Part shown: one piece after another, positions 52,112-62,195 of the stretch
How the letters are laid out: the number at the start of each line of letters is the position of its first letter
Numbering within the stretch: position 1 is the stretch's first letter
Assembly (NCBI GenBank): GCA_902591565.1
Contig: CACJBC010000003.1
Span: 22,289-86,288, forward strand
Length of the DNA stretch: 64,000 bases
DNA from: an uncultured SAR86 cluster bacterium
GTDB taxonomy: Bacteria > Pseudomonadota > Gammaproteobacteria > Magnimaribacterales > D2472
Reading direction: 5' to 3'
Made by a program: the position numbers and the translations under genes
Notes under the pieces: model-generated
What the model saw: only the letters and a program-made list of their open reading frames with translations
The model's database searches: none
Told to the model about the DNA's origin: nothing

Positions 52112-52747
52112 GTGAATATTAAAAATTTCCACATGCCAATAATATTGATATCAATATTAATTGCTTTTTTATCAAACTATGGAAGTGTCTTAGCTTTCAT
52201 AGAACCTTTTACTTTTACCAAAATTGACTTAGATTCCTATCAAAAAGGCTATGTAAATTTTTATTCTCTAGAGATCACCTATTTTCTTAATAATGAATGG
52301 TGGAGATTAATTACGCCTATGTTTATTCATTTTTCTCTAACTCATTTGGTCTTTAATTGTCTATGGATTTATGTACTCGGCTCAAAAATTGAGTTGAATG
52401 ATGGTTATTTTAAATTTATAAATCTAGTAATTTTTTCATCTATCATTTCAAATTTAGCGCAACATTTTTTTGGAGGATCTGCTCTTTTTGGAGGGCTTTC
52501 AGGGGTTATTTATGGCTTGCTTGGATATTGCATGATAATAGAAATTGATACCAAACAAGAAAGATATGATCTGCCTCCAGCGCTTTATTTATTTATGCTG
52601 ATTTGGTTGTTTCTTGGTTTTCTTGGAATACTAAATTTATTTGGTTTTGGTAATGTTGCAAATTACGCTCATCTTGGCGGGCTTATATCAGGTATAATTT
52701 TTGGCATGATAACTAGATATGTTTTTATTAGAGACATAAATGAATAA
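52112..52747 (+). CDS. Rhomboid family intramembrane serine protease
   Basis: WWRLITPMFIHFSLTHLVFN; ALFGGLSGVIYGLLGY (GxSG); ANYAHLGGLISGIIFG. Confidence 0.92.
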   Translation: MNIKNFHMPIILISILIAFLSNYGSVLAFIEPFTFTKIDLDSYQKGYVNFYSLEITYFLNNEWWRLITPMFIHFSLTHLVFNCLWIYVLGSKIELNDGYFKFINLVIFSSIISNLAQHFFGGSALFGGLSGVIYGLLGYCMIIEIDTKQERYDLPPALYLFMLIWLFLGFLGILNLFGFGNVANYAHLGGLISGIIFGMITRYVFIRDINE

Positions 52748-53627
52748 AATAAAAAAAGCAGTTTTGCCAGTTGCTGGTCTTGGCACTAGGTTTCTACCAG
52801 CTTCCAAGGCAACACCTAAAGAGATGTTGCCAATTATTGACAAACCGTTGGTTCAATATGCAGTTGAAGAGGCAATAGAAATTGGCATTGAAGAAATTAT
52901 TTTTATTACAAGTCCATCAAAATATTCAATAAAAAAACATTTTGATTTTAACCAGGCAATCGATAATAAATTGAGGAATTCAGGCAAACAAAAGCTTGCC
53001 GAATTAGCAAATCCTAATATTTTCCATGAAATAGATTTTAGGTACATAAATCAAGATGAGCAAAAAGGTTTAGGACATGCAGTTTTGCTTGCCAAAGAGT
53101 ATATTCAAGATGAGCCATTTGCAGTTCTTCTGCCTGATGATTTATTTTTTTCAGAAATAAGCTGCCTCTCTCAACTCAGTTCAATCTATAGAGATACTGG
53201 CAATTCAGTTATTGCTGTAAATAAAATAGACCCTGATAATATTCATAAATATGGAGTTATTGATCCAGGTAAAATAGAAGGTAGCTACATGGAAATTAAT
53301 AATATTATTGAAAAACCATCAAGAGAAGAGGCTCCTTCAGATATTGCTGTATGTGGGAGATATATATTAAAGAGCACTATCTTTGAATTTTTAGAAAAAA
53401 CTCATGCTGACGGCTCAGACGAAATACAATTAACTGATGCAATAAAATCGATGTTATCTAAAGAAAAAGTTTTAGCCACTATATATGAGGGTGAAAAATT
53501 TGATTGTGGCAGTAAAAAAGGTTTTGTAGAAGCAACTATTGCTATTTCTTTGAGAGATAATGATCTTAAGAATGATATAAAAAGTTACATTCATAACATT
53601 AATGAAGTTAATTCTAAAGATAATTAA
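52740..53627 (+). CDS. galU: UTP--glucose-1-phosphate uridylyltransferase
   Basis: KKAVLPVAGLGTRFLPASKATPKEMLPIIDKPLVQYAVEEA; FAVLLPDDLF; EKFDCGSKKGFVEA. Confidence 0.97.
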   Translation: MNKIKKAVLPVAGLGTRFLPASKATPKEMLPIIDKPLVQYAVEEAIEIGIEEIIFITSPSKYSIKKHFDFNQAIDNKLRNSGKQKLAELANPNIFHEIDFRYINQDEQKGLGHAVLLAKEYIQDEPFAVLLPDDLFFSEISCLSQLSSIYRDTGNSVIAVNKIDPDNIHKYGVIDPGKIEGSYMEINNIIEKPSREEAPSDIAVCGRYILKSTIFEFLEKTHADGSDEIQLTDAIKSMLSKEKVLATIYEGEKFDCGSKKGFVEATIAISLRDNDLKNDIKSYIHNINEVNSKDN

Positions 53628-54585
53628 AATTTTTCCACCTGAGGCATCTCATAAGATTGCTCTTTTTTTACTAAAGATCTTATATCAATTAAAAATCTTA
53701 AATTTTGTCTTCCCAATTAGTAAACAAGATAACTTCAAATATCTGAATCTTAATTTTAACAATAGGCTTGGAACTGCAGCAGGACTTGATAAAAATGGTG
53801 ATTACATAGACTCACTTGGTGCCTTAGGTTTTGGATTTCTTGAAGTAGGTACTGTTACGCCACTACCCCAAAAAGGTAACCCCAAGCCTAGAGTATTTAG
53901 GCTATTTGATGAACAAGCAGTAATTAATAGACTTGGCTTTAATAATAAAGGCGTAGATTATCTTGTAAGGAACCTTAAAAAAAGAAGATACAATGGTGTT
54001 GTTGGGGTAAATATTGGAGCAAATAAAACCTCTGAGGGTCAGCAGAGAATCAATGATTATCTAATTTGTTTTGAAAAGGTCGCAGAATACTCTGACTATA
54101 TAACTATAAATATTTCTTCTCCTAACACTCCAGGTTTAAGAAATCTTCATCAAGACAAGCATATTAAAAACCTTATAGATTCCTTAGAGGAAAGAGTTAT
54201 AGAACTAAATTTCATTAAACCTATCTTTATCAAAATATCTCCTGACGAATCATTGGAAGTAATTAAAAGCACTGCTGAATATATAAAAAATTCAAATTTA
54301 ACTGGTTTGATAATATCAAACACTACAACAAATCGAGAGATGCTTAAGAATTCAAAATATAAAGACTACCAAGGTGGCTTGTCAGGCAGTCCTTTGATGG
54401 AAAGATCTACATCTTTATTGAAAAAGATCAATGAAGAATTTCCTGAACTTCCAATTATTGGTGTTGGCGGAGTTATGAATAAACTAGATTTTGATAATAA
54501 GCTTGAATCAGGCGCATCACTGGTTCAAATTTACACAGGTTTTATAATCAGTGGGCCTCAAATCGTAAGCGATATATTAAATTAA
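53602..54585 (+). CDS. pyrD: Dihydroorotate dehydrogenase (quinone)
   Basis: NRLGTAAGLDKNGDYIDSLGALGFGFLEVGTVTPLPQKGNPKPRVFRL; YITINISSPNTPGLR; IIGVGGV. Confidence 0.95.
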   Translation: MKLILKIIKIFPPEASHKIALFLLKILYQLKILNFVFPISKQDNFKYLNLNFNNRLGTAAGLDKNGDYIDSLGALGFGFLEVGTVTPLPQKGNPKPRVFRLFDEQAVINRLGFNNKGVDYLVRNLKKRRYNGVVGVNIGANKTSEGQQRINDYLICFEKVAEYSDYITINISSPNTPGLRNLHQDKHIKNLIDSLEERVIELNFIKPIFIKISPDESLEVIKSTAEYIKNSNLTGLIISNTTTNREMLKNSKYKDYQGGLSGSPLMERSTSLLKKINEEFPELPIIGVGGVMNKLDFDNKLESGASLVQIYTGFIISGPQIVSDILN

Positions 54586-54592
54586 AAAGCTG

Positions 54593-55027
54593 ATGGAATT
54601 ATTAATTATTTTTATTGTAATATCTTTTCTAATTGGAACCGTCAGCTTTGCATTACCATCAAAGTCTTCAAAAAAAATTTCAGAATTAAGGATGAATGCA
54701 TCTAGGCTAGGATTAAAAATAACACCATCAAATATTGGTAAAAATACATTTAAAAACAGAGATTTAAATTTAATGATTTACAGCCTTAAAAATAATACAA
54801 ATTTAAAAGAAGCACATTTTATTAGAGACAAAGATGAATTAATTTTGTATTCTCCTCTCAAGTTGAAGTACTCAGATGAGTATGATGAGATAAAAAGTAA
54901 ACTTAGATCTCTATCACCGAACGTATTAGAGATAATATTTTCAAACTCTGTTATCGCTTTTATTTGGAGAGAAAAAGCAGGAATTGATGAGCTTGAAAAG
55001 ATATTAAATTTATTAAAAGTTTTCTAA
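54593..55027 (+). CDS. Hypothetical membrane-anchored protein (144 aa)
   Basis: N-terminal TM segment, no recognised domain; between pyrD and topA. Confidence 0.6.
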   Translation: MELLIIFIVISFLIGTVSFALPSKSSKKISELRMNASRLGLKITPSNIGKNTFKNRDLNLMIYSLKNNTNLKEAHFIRDKDELILYSPLKLKYSDEYDEIKSKLRSLSPNVLEIIFSNSVIAFIWREKAGIDELEKILNLLKVF

Positions 55028-55086
55028 AACTCTTGTCAAACCAAACTATTTAATGGTATTTCTAAAAAAGGAACAAATTATTTATT

Positions 55087-57702
55087 ATGGCAAAATCATT
55101 AGTAATCGTTGAATCTCCAGCAAAAGCTAAAACAATATCTAAGTACTTGGGTAATGATTTTATTGTTGAATCAAGTGTTGGTCATATCAGAGACCTTCCA
55201 AAAAAATCATCACCAGCTAGCAAAAGAGCATCTATCCCAAAGGATGTGAGTCCTGAAGAAAAAATTAGATTAAAAGCTATCAATGATAGAAATAGGCTCA
55301 TAAGAAGAATGGGTATTGATCCTGATAATGGATGGACTGCTGATTGGCAAATTATTCCAGAAAAAGAAAAAGTAATAAAAAATCTTAGAAAGGCAGCAAA
55401 ACAAGTTGATCGTATTTATTTAGCTACCGACTTAGATAGAGAGGGTGAGGCAATAGCATGGCATCTCAAAGAAGCACTGGGGCCAGAAAAATATGATTAT
55501 TCAAGAGTTAGATTTAATCAAATTACCAAAGCAGCAATTGTTGATTCATTTGCTGACCCAAAAGAAATTGATTTAGATTTAGTCAAAGCATACAGGGCTC
55601 GAAGGTTCCTTGATAAGGTAATTGGATTCGAGTTATCACCTTTATTATGGAAAAAAATTGCTAGAGGACTATCAGCCGGTAGGGTGCAGTCTGTAGCATT
55701 AAGAGTTTTAGATGAAAGAGAAAGATTGATTCAAGAATTTGTTCCCGAAGAATTTTGGGAAGTTTCAATGAGCTTAGGCAAAAGTGATTTATCTATACCT
55801 TTTTCGCTCAATAGAAAAAAATCAGACCCATTATTAAAAGAAGAAGAAGCTAGGAGAATAGAAACTTTAATTAATAATTCTGAGTTATCTATCAATGAGA
55901 TAATAAAAAAACCTGTCAAAGCTAAACCAAGGCCTCCATTTATAACATCAACCCTTCAACAGGCTGCCAGCACTAAGTTAAGTTTTACGGTCAAAAGAAC
56001 TATGCGAGTTGCACAAAAGTTATATGAGGCAGGACACATAACTTACATGAGAACAGACGCTCCAAGTCTTAGTAAAGAATCAATCCAAGACGCAAGAAAT
56101 TACATTAATGAAAGAATTGGTGATAAATATCTCACTAATGCTCCTAGAATATATGCAAGTACAGAAAATGCTCAAGAAGCTCATGAGGCCATCAGACCTA
56201 CTAATGCTTATATGACTCCTAATGATTTGTTGAATCAAACAGAAGAAGAAAAAAGACTCTATCAACTAATATGGCAGCAATACATAGCTTCTCAAATGCC
56301 TGACGCTGAATATTTATCTACTTCAGCAAAAATAGTTATTGATGAATACATTTTTTCTGCTAAAGGTAGAGAAGTTGTCTTTGATGGTTATACGAAAGTA
56401 TCTCAACCTGCCAAATCAGATGATGAAGATATTTTGCCCCCATTGAATGAAGGACAAGTTCTGACATTAAATGAGGTTAATTTAGAACAAAAATTTACCA
56501 AACCACCTGCAAGATTCTCTGAAGCAGCATTAGTTAAAGAATTAGAAAAGAAAGGAATAGGCAGACCCTCAACTTATGCAAATATTATTTCTACTATCCA
56601 AGATAGAGGTTATGTTGAAATTCAAAACAGAAGATTTTTTGTTAAAAAAATTGGACACATAGTAACTGAAAGATTACTAGAAAGTTTTGATGACATCATG
56701 GATTATGAATTTACTGCTAATTTAGAAAATAATTTGGATAGAGTTGCGCAAGGTGAAGTTGATTGGAGAAACGTATTAGATGATTTTTATACATCATTTA
56801 AAACTGATTTAGCTTCAGCATCAGATGAAAATACTGGAATGAGGGGTAATAGGCCAACTTCTACAGACATTATATGCCCATGTGGCAAAACCAATATGGT
56901 TATAAGAAATTCTTCAAATGGTGTTTTTCTTGGTTGCTCTGGATATCAAAATACTGGCGATGATAAATGTAAAGAAACTTTAAATCTTATTTCCGGTGAT
57001 GAAGCAGTCAGTATAGATGATACCGAAGAGGCTGAAAATCTATTAATCAAAAAAAGATGTCCTAAGTGTGATACCAGTATGGACAATTACCTTATTGACG
57101 AAAATAGAAAACTTCATGTATGTGGTAAAAACCCTGATTGTGACGGATACCTTGTTGAACAAGGACAATTTAAGATAAAAGGATATGATGGTCCTACACT
57201 AGAATGTCATAAATGTGGCTCAGAGATGCAATTAAAAACTGGAAGATTTGGTAAATATTTCGGTTGTCTTAATGATAATTGTGGTGCAACTAGGGCATTG
57301 CAAAGAAATGGTGAGCCAAAGCCGTTAATGATGGAACCTATTTCTTTGCCTGATTTGTCATGTTTAAAGTGTGAGGATCATTATCTTCTTAGAGATAGCA
57401 TGAAGGGCTTGTTCTTAGCAGCAAGTAAGTATCCTAAAAATAGAGAGACTAGAGCTCCAAAGGTTTCAGAAATTAATAATTTATCAAATGAAATTCTAGA
57501 AGCGTGTAGATTTCTTCCAAATACCGATAAGCATTCGTATCTTATGAGTGCTCCAGAAAAAGACAGGGATGGCAATCCTTATGTCATAAGATATAACAAA
57601 TCTGAAGATGTTCACTACTTGGCATCTGAAAAAGATGGAAAAAAAACAAAATGGACTGCTGTTTATAATAATGGAGAGTGGGTTCAAAACCTCAAAAGTT
57701 AG
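55087..57702 (+). CDS. topA: DNA topoisomerase I
   Basis: SLVIVESPAKAKTISKYLG; ATDLDREGEAIAWHL; YMRTDAPSLS; C-terminal CPCGKTNM / CPKCDTSM / CHKCGSEM zinc-finger units. Confidence 0.98.
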   Translation: MAKSLVIVESPAKAKTISKYLGNDFIVESSVGHIRDLPKKSSPASKRASIPKDVSPEEKIRLKAINDRNRLIRRMGIDPDNGWTADWQIIPEKEKVIKNLRKAAKQVDRIYLATDLDREGEAIAWHLKEALGPEKYDYSRVRFNQITKAAIVDSFADPKEIDLDLVKAYRARRFLDKVIGFELSPLLWKKIARGLSAGRVQSVALRVLDERERLIQEFVPEEFWEVSMSLGKSDLSIPFSLNRKKSDPLLKEEEARRIETLINNSELSINEIIKKPVKAKPRPPFITSTLQQAASTKLSFTVKRTMRVAQKLYEAGHITYMRTDAPSLSKESIQDARNYINERIGDKYLTNAPRIYASTENAQEAHEAIRPTNAYMTPNDLLNQTEEEKRLYQLIWQQYIASQMPDAEYLSTSAKIVIDEYIFSAKGREVVFDGYTKVSQPAKSDDEDILPPLNEGQVLTLNEVNLEQKFTKPPARFSEAALVKELEKKGIGRPSTYANIISTIQDRGYVEIQNRRFFVKKIGHIVTERLLESFDDIMDYEFTANLENNLDRVAQGEVDWRNVLDDFYTSFKTDLASASDENTGMRGNRPTSTDIICPCGKTNMVIRNSSNGVFLGCSGYQNTGDDKCKETLNLISGDEAVSIDDTEEAENLLIKKRCPKCDTSMDNYLIDENRKLHVCGKNPDCDGYLVEQGQFKIKGYDGPTLECHKCGSEMQLKTGRFGKYFGCLNDNCGATRALQRNGEPKPLMMEPISLPDLSCLKCEDHYLLRDSMKGLFLAASKYPKNRETRAPKVSEINNLSNEILEACRFLPNTDKHSYLMSAPEKDRDGNPYVIRYNKSEDVHYLASEKDGKKTKWTAVYNNGEWVQNLKS

Positions 57703-58124
57703 TGAGTGCAAAAGAATTAGTCAATCTATATATAGATATCTGTGATCAAATCTTAGTTGATAATAATTTAAATCAAAATAATAAATATTTATTTTTTTCC
57801 TCTATTGAGCAAAGCATTGATCAGTTTGCAGTTAATTTGCATACAGAATTAAATTTAAATATTTCAAATTTTCATGATTTTAATTTTTATGCTAAGTGGA
57901 AACTACTATCCAATGAAGCTGCTCTTGCAAACATTATCAAAAGAGAGATAAATGATGATGGATTTTTATCAGATATATTGATAGCAAAAGATAAACTTTT
58001 AAAACCTATAGATACATCAATAATTACCTCAAATGATCCTATTAACTTGAAAAAACTAAATTCGATATTAGATAAATATAAAAGCTTTATATTGTTGCTT
58101 CGCAAAACCCTCGAGGAGTGTTAA
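57702..58124 (+). CDS. Conserved hypothetical protein between topA and lexA (DUF6586-like?)
   Basis: Helical 141-148 aa protein; GTG at 57702 overlaps the topA stop; topA-lexA neighbourhood resembles Pseudomonas (from memory). Confidence 0.6.
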   Translation: MSAKELVNLYIDICDQILVDNNLNQNNKYLFFSSIEQSIDQFAVNLHTELNLNISNFHDFNFYAKWKLLSNEAALANIIKREINDDGFLSDILIAKDKLLKPIDTSIITSNDPINLKKLNSILDKYKSFILLLRKTLEEC

Positions 58125-58146
58125 GCTTCATTAATACGGAGAAATT

Positions 58147-58404
58147 ATGTCAAATTACTTAGAATTAGCTCAATTACCAGACGGAACTATTGTTTTAAGA
58201 AGATCAGATGATCACGATAACCCAATAGTGAAGATTGAGTTTTCAAATGAATCTAAGGAATTTTTGCAAGGACAGGAACTTTCTGTTGCTAAGGAGATGA
58301 TCAGAGCTGGTATTGAAAGTGTAAGTGGTAATGTAAGTGATTTTGATGAGTTTTTTGACAATCAAAAAGAGAGACTCTCAAAGAAGACAGTGATATTGCA
58401 CTAA
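58147..58404 (+). CDS. Small conserved hypothetical protein (85 aa)
   Basis: MSNYLELAQLPDGTIVLRRSDDHDNPIVKIEFS; RBS upstream; topA-lexA neighbourhood. Confidence 0.65.
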   Translation: MSNYLELAQLPDGTIVLRRSDDHDNPIVKIEFSNESKEFLQGQELSVAKEMIRAGIESVSGNVSDFDEFFDNQKERLSKKTVILH

Positions 58405-59015
58405 TTCTCTCTGATTAGTCCGACACTTTTTCCTTCTATATATAACTCAGTCTCCTCAAGATTAACTTCAATATCACTAAACTCTTTATTTGCTGGTTTT
58501 AAGTGAACTATATTTGGAGCACTTCTTTGAAAATATTTAACCGTTACCTCATCTTCTATTCTTGCAATAACAATATCACCATTTTTAATTTCTTGAGTTT
58601 TTTTAACAGCAATCAAATCATCTTCCATAATTCCAGCATCTTTCATACTAAGACCTCTAACCCTTAGGAAATAATCAAAGTCAGATCCAAAGAAACCTTT
58701 TGGACAATTTAGTACTTTTTCAACATTTTCACTTGCTAAAGTTGGTGACCCAGCAGCAACTAATCCAACTATGGGATACTCGTTACCCTCATGCTTAATT
58801 TCTGGATTATTTATTGATATACCTCTTGAGGTACCGCTTTCTATTGAAATAAAGTCTTTCTTTTCAAGAGCTCTTAGGTGAGTTTCAGCCGAATTAGGTG
58901 ATTTAAATCCTAGCTCTCTACAAATATCTGCTCTTGTAGGAGGAAAGCCTGTTTTATTTATGTATACTTGAATACAATCAAGCACTTTTTGTTGTTGAGG
59001 TGTAATATTTTTCAT
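58401..59015 (-). CDS. lexA: LexA repressor
   Basis: N-terminal wHTH (GFPPTRADICRELGFKSPNSAETHLRALEKK); LVAAGSPTLA cleavage site; LRVRGLSMKDAGI; IAVKKTQE. Confidence 0.97.
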   Translation of the reverse strand: MKNITPQQQKVLDCIQVYINKTGFPPTRADICRELGFKSPNSAETHLRALEKKDFISIESGTSRGISINNPEIKHEGNEYPIVGLVAAGSPTLASENVEKVLNCPKGFFGSDFDYFLRVRGLSMKDAGIMEDDLIAVKKTQEIKNGDIVIARIEDEVTVKYFQRSAPNIVHLKPANKEFSDIEVNLEETELYIEGKSVGLIREN

Positions 59016-59028
59016 AATGTTTTAAATA

Positions 59029-59048
59029 TACTATATATTTATACAGTA
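59029..59048. promoter_or_regulatory. LexA binding site (SOS box)
   Basis: TACTATATATTTATACAGTA (reverse complement TACTGTATAAATATATAGTA), close to TACTGTATATATATACAGTA; directly upstream of lexA. Confidence 0.8.
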
Positions 59049-59083
59049 TAATGCCATTTAGCTTTTAAAATCAATATAAAATT

Positions 59084-59986
59084 ATGAGTAAAAAATCAAA
59101 ATTAATTATAGGCATATCTTCAAGAGCTTTATTTAATCTTGATAAAAGCCATGAGATATATGAAAAAGAAGGCTTAGAATCATACAGAGATTATCAAATA
59201 GCAAATGAAGATAAAACACTTGAGCCAGGTGAAGCTTTTGGTTTGGTTAAAAAAATTCTAGGCATTAATTCCTTATACAAAGACGAAAATAGAATTGAAG
59301 TAATTCTATTATCTAGAAATACATCAGATACTGGCTTAAGAATAAGAAACTCTATAGAAGCTCATGGCTTAGATATAAGCAGAGCAGCATTTTGTGGAGG
59401 TGAAAGCCCTCATAGGTATGTAAAAGATTTTGGGGTTCATCTTTTTTTATCAAGCAGCTTTGAGGATGTAAAACTGGCCATTGAAAGCAATGTTGCAGCG
59501 GCAACAATAATTTCAAGAGATGGAGAATGCAACATGCATTCTGAAAATGATCAATTGAAAATAGCATTTGATGGAGATGCAGTGATTTTCTCAGATGATT
59601 CTGAAAAAGTTTTTCATGAAGAAGGGTTAGATGCATTTATTGAAAATGAAGTTAAGGCAACTACCACATTAAAAGAGGGGCCATTTAAATCATTTTTAGT
59701 AGAACTAAATAAAATTCAAAATGATTTTGATATCAATCAATGCCCAATCAGAACAGCACTTGTAACCGCTAGATCGGCTCCATCTGACAAGCGTGTAATA
59801 AAAACATTGAGAGAATGGGGTGTCAGGATTGATGAATCATTATTCCTTGGTGGGATGTCTAAACAACATTTTCTTAAATCTTTTCAAGCAGACATCTTTT
59901 TTGATGACCAAAAAAAACATATCATGGACGCTATTGAAACAACCGCCTCTGGACATGTTCCCTATGGCATAAAAAATAAACAATAA
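59084..59986 (+). CDS. 5'-nucleotidase (cytosolic NT5C1-like family)
   Basis: LIIGISSRALFNLDKSHEIYEKEG; VILLSRNTSDTGLRIRNSIEAHGLDISRAAFCGGESPHRYVKDFGVHLFLSSSFEDVKLAIE; ALVTARSAPSDKRVIKTLREWGVRIDESLFLGG. Confidence 0.85.
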   Translation: MSKKSKLIIGISSRALFNLDKSHEIYEKEGLESYRDYQIANEDKTLEPGEAFGLVKKILGINSLYKDENRIEVILLSRNTSDTGLRIRNSIEAHGLDISRAAFCGGESPHRYVKDFGVHLFLSSSFEDVKLAIESNVAAATIISRDGECNMHSENDQLKIAFDGDAVIFSDDSEKVFHEEGLDAFIENEVKATTTLKEGPFKSFLVELNKIQNDFDINQCPIRTALVTARSAPSDKRVIKTLREWGVRIDESLFLGGMSKQHFLKSFQADIFFDDQKKHIMDAIETTASGHVPYGIKNKQ

Positions 59987-59995
59987 GGATCACAA

Positions 59996-60604
59996 ATGGA
60001 AATAGTATGTTTTGATATGGAAGGAACTTTAACACCTGAAATATGGGAGCAAATAGCTTTAAATACTGGAGTTGAAGAATTCAATAAAACTACTAGAGAT
60101 ATACCTGATTATTCAGATCTAATGGACTTTAGACTTGAAGTCATGAAAAAACATAATCTTAAATTATCAGATATCCAAAAAGCATCAGGAGAATTAAATC
60201 TTTTAGATGGTGCAGAAGATTTCTTAAACAGTATTAGATCTAATTTCCAAGTTGTTATTCTTTCGGATACATTCCATGAAATAGCTAAAGCTTTAATGGA
60301 AAAGATGGGTCACCCATTTTTATTATGTCATAACTTAGAGGTTGAAAATGATGAGGTCATCTCATATAAGCTAAGGCATAAGCAAGCTAAAAAACAAGCA
60401 ATTATGGCTTTTCAATCAATTGGATATAGATGTATTGCTGCGGGAGACTCTTATAATGATATACAGATGTTCGAAGTTGCTGAAAAAGGTTTTTTTATGA
60501 ATGCACCAGAAAAGATTGCTGCAAGTCATCCTGACATTCCATCATTCCATAATTACGACGATTTAGAAAATGCCATTCTAAAAAGTTCTATTTTTGTAAA
60601 ATGA
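59996..60604 (+). CDS. thrH: Phosphoserine phosphatase / homoserine phosphotransferase
   Basis: [80 protein letters not shown]. Confidence 0.93.
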   Translation: MEIVCFDMEGTLTPEIWEQIALNTGVEEFNKTTRDIPDYSDLMDFRLEVMKKHNLKLSDIQKASGELNLLDGAEDFLNSIRSNFQVVILSDTFHEIAKALMEKMGHPFLLCHNLEVENDEVISYKLRHKQAKKQAIMAFQSIGYRCIAAGDSYNDIQMFEVAEKGFFMNAPEKIAASHPDIPSFHNYDDLENAILKSSIFVK

Positions 60605-61263
60605 GTGACTATTTAAAATTAGATAATTACGAAAGACCAAAACTTCAGATGCCTAAAGAAGGCTCTGATTTATTGCTTCATAGTTGTTGTGCTCCATGTG
60701 CTGGAGAAATATTGGAGGCCTTGGCAGCATCTGATATTAAAACAACAGTCTATTTTTATAATCCGAATATCCACCCAAAGGAAGAATATGAAATTAGAAA
60801 AAATGAAAATAGAAGATTTTGTGAAAAGCTAGGATTTGAATGCATTGACGGTGATTATGATAAAGATAATTGGTTTGAGAGAATTAAAGGTCTTGAAGAT
60901 GAGCCTGAAAGAGGAGAAAGGTGTACAAAGTGCTTTGATATGAGGTTTGAGAGGTCCGCTCTTTATGCAAAAGAAAACAATTTTTCTGTTTATGCAACAA
61001 CACTTGGTATATCCAGATGGAAAGACATGAATCAAATTAATTCAGCAGGTCATAGAGCTGCTGATAGATATGATGATGTTGTTTATTGGGACTTCAATTG
61101 GAGAAAGCAGGGTGGTTCCTCAAGGATGATTGAGATTTCTAAAAGAGAAGAATTTTATCAGCAAGAATATTGTGGTTGTGTTTATAGCCTAAGAGATACC
61201 AATCGATGGAGAAGAAAGAACAACAAAGACAGAATTATCAGAGGAGTAAAATTCTATAGTTAG
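60601..61263 (+). CDS. queH: Epoxyqueuosine reductase QueH
   Basis: [53 protein letters not shown]. Confidence 0.93.
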   Translation: MSDYLKLDNYERPKLQMPKEGSDLLLHSCCAPCAGEILEALAASDIKTTVYFYNPNIHPKEEYEIRKNENRRFCEKLGFECIDGDYDKDNWFERIKGLEDEPERGERCTKCFDMRFERSALYAKENNFSVYATTLGISRWKDMNQINSAGHRAADRYDDVVYWDFNWRKQGGSSRMIEISKREEFYQQEYCGCVYSLRDTNRWRRKNNKDRIIRGVKFYS

Positions 61264-61269
61264 TCAGAT

Positions 61270-61299
61270 TTGGGAATTGGTATATTTGTGTTCTATAAT
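61270..61299 (+). promoter_or_regulatory. Putative promoter TTGGGA-N18-TATAAT upstream of prpB
   Basis: -35-like TTGGGA 61270-61275 and TATAAT 61294-61299; ATG at 61308. Confidence 0.55.
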
Positions 61300-61307
61300 C
61301 TCCAACC

Positions 61308-62177
61308 ATGTCAGCAGGCAGAAAATTCAGAAAAGTACTTAAAGATAATACTCCACTTATTATTCCAGGCGCTATTAATGCCTACTCAGCAATATTAGCT
61401 GAAAAATCAGGTCATAAAGCAGTGTACTTATCAGGCGGTGGAGTTGCTGCTGCTTCATATGGAATTCCTGATTTAGGGATTACATCTATGGAAGATGTTC
61501 TTATAGATGTTAAAAGAATTACAAGCGCTTCGTCTTTACCACTCCTTGTTGATATTGATACTGGTTGGGGAGGAGCTTATAACATTGCTAAAACAATAAA
61601 AAATATGATTGATGCTGGCTGTGCTGCAGTTCATATGGAAGATCAAATATCACAAAAAAGATGTGGTCACAGACCTAACAAATCATTAGTTTCGAAAAAT
61701 GAAATGCAAGACAGAATAAAAGCAGCTGTGGATGGAAGGCATGATGAAGAATTTTTTATTATGGCCAGAACTGATGCAATTGCATCAGAGGGCATTGAGG
61801 GTGCAATTGATCGAATTGGTTCTTATATTACCGAAGGAGCTGATGGTATATTTCTTGAGGCAGCAACAACTCTTGATGAATATGATGCTGTAAAAAAAGC
61901 ATTTAATATTCCAATTCTTGCAAACATTACTGAGTTTGGAAAAACTCCATTATTTACAAAAGACGAACTTCATAAGGTTGGGGTTGATATGATTCTCTTC
62001 CCATTAAGTGCTTTTAGGGCAATGAGCAAGATTGCGGAAAAAGTTTACATTTCGATTGCTAAAGAGGGGACACAGAAAGATCTGTTAGATATAATGCAGA
62101 CCCGGGAAGAATTATACGATCGATTAAATTATCACAGTTTTGAACAAAAATTGGATGAACTATATAAAGAAGAATAA
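61308..62177 (+). CDS. prpB: Methylisocitrate lyase
   Basis: PGAINAYSAILAEKSGHKAVYLSGGGVAAASYGIPDLG; DIDTGWGGAYNIAKTI; HMEDQISQKRCGHRPNK; prpBCD order. Confidence 0.95.
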   Translation: MSAGRKFRKVLKDNTPLIIPGAINAYSAILAEKSGHKAVYLSGGGVAAASYGIPDLGITSMEDVLIDVKRITSASSLPLLVDIDTGWGGAYNIAKTIKNMIDAGCAAVHMEDQISQKRCGHRPNKSLVSKNEMQDRIKAAVDGRHDEEFFIMARTDAIASEGIEGAIDRIGSYITEGADGIFLEAATTLDEYDAVKKAFNIPILANITEFGKTPLFTKDELHKVGVDMILFPLSAFRAMSKIAEKVYISIAKEGTQKDLLDIMQTREELYDRLNYHSFEQKLDELYKEE

Positions 62178-62195
62178 AGAGGGATACTAAATATT

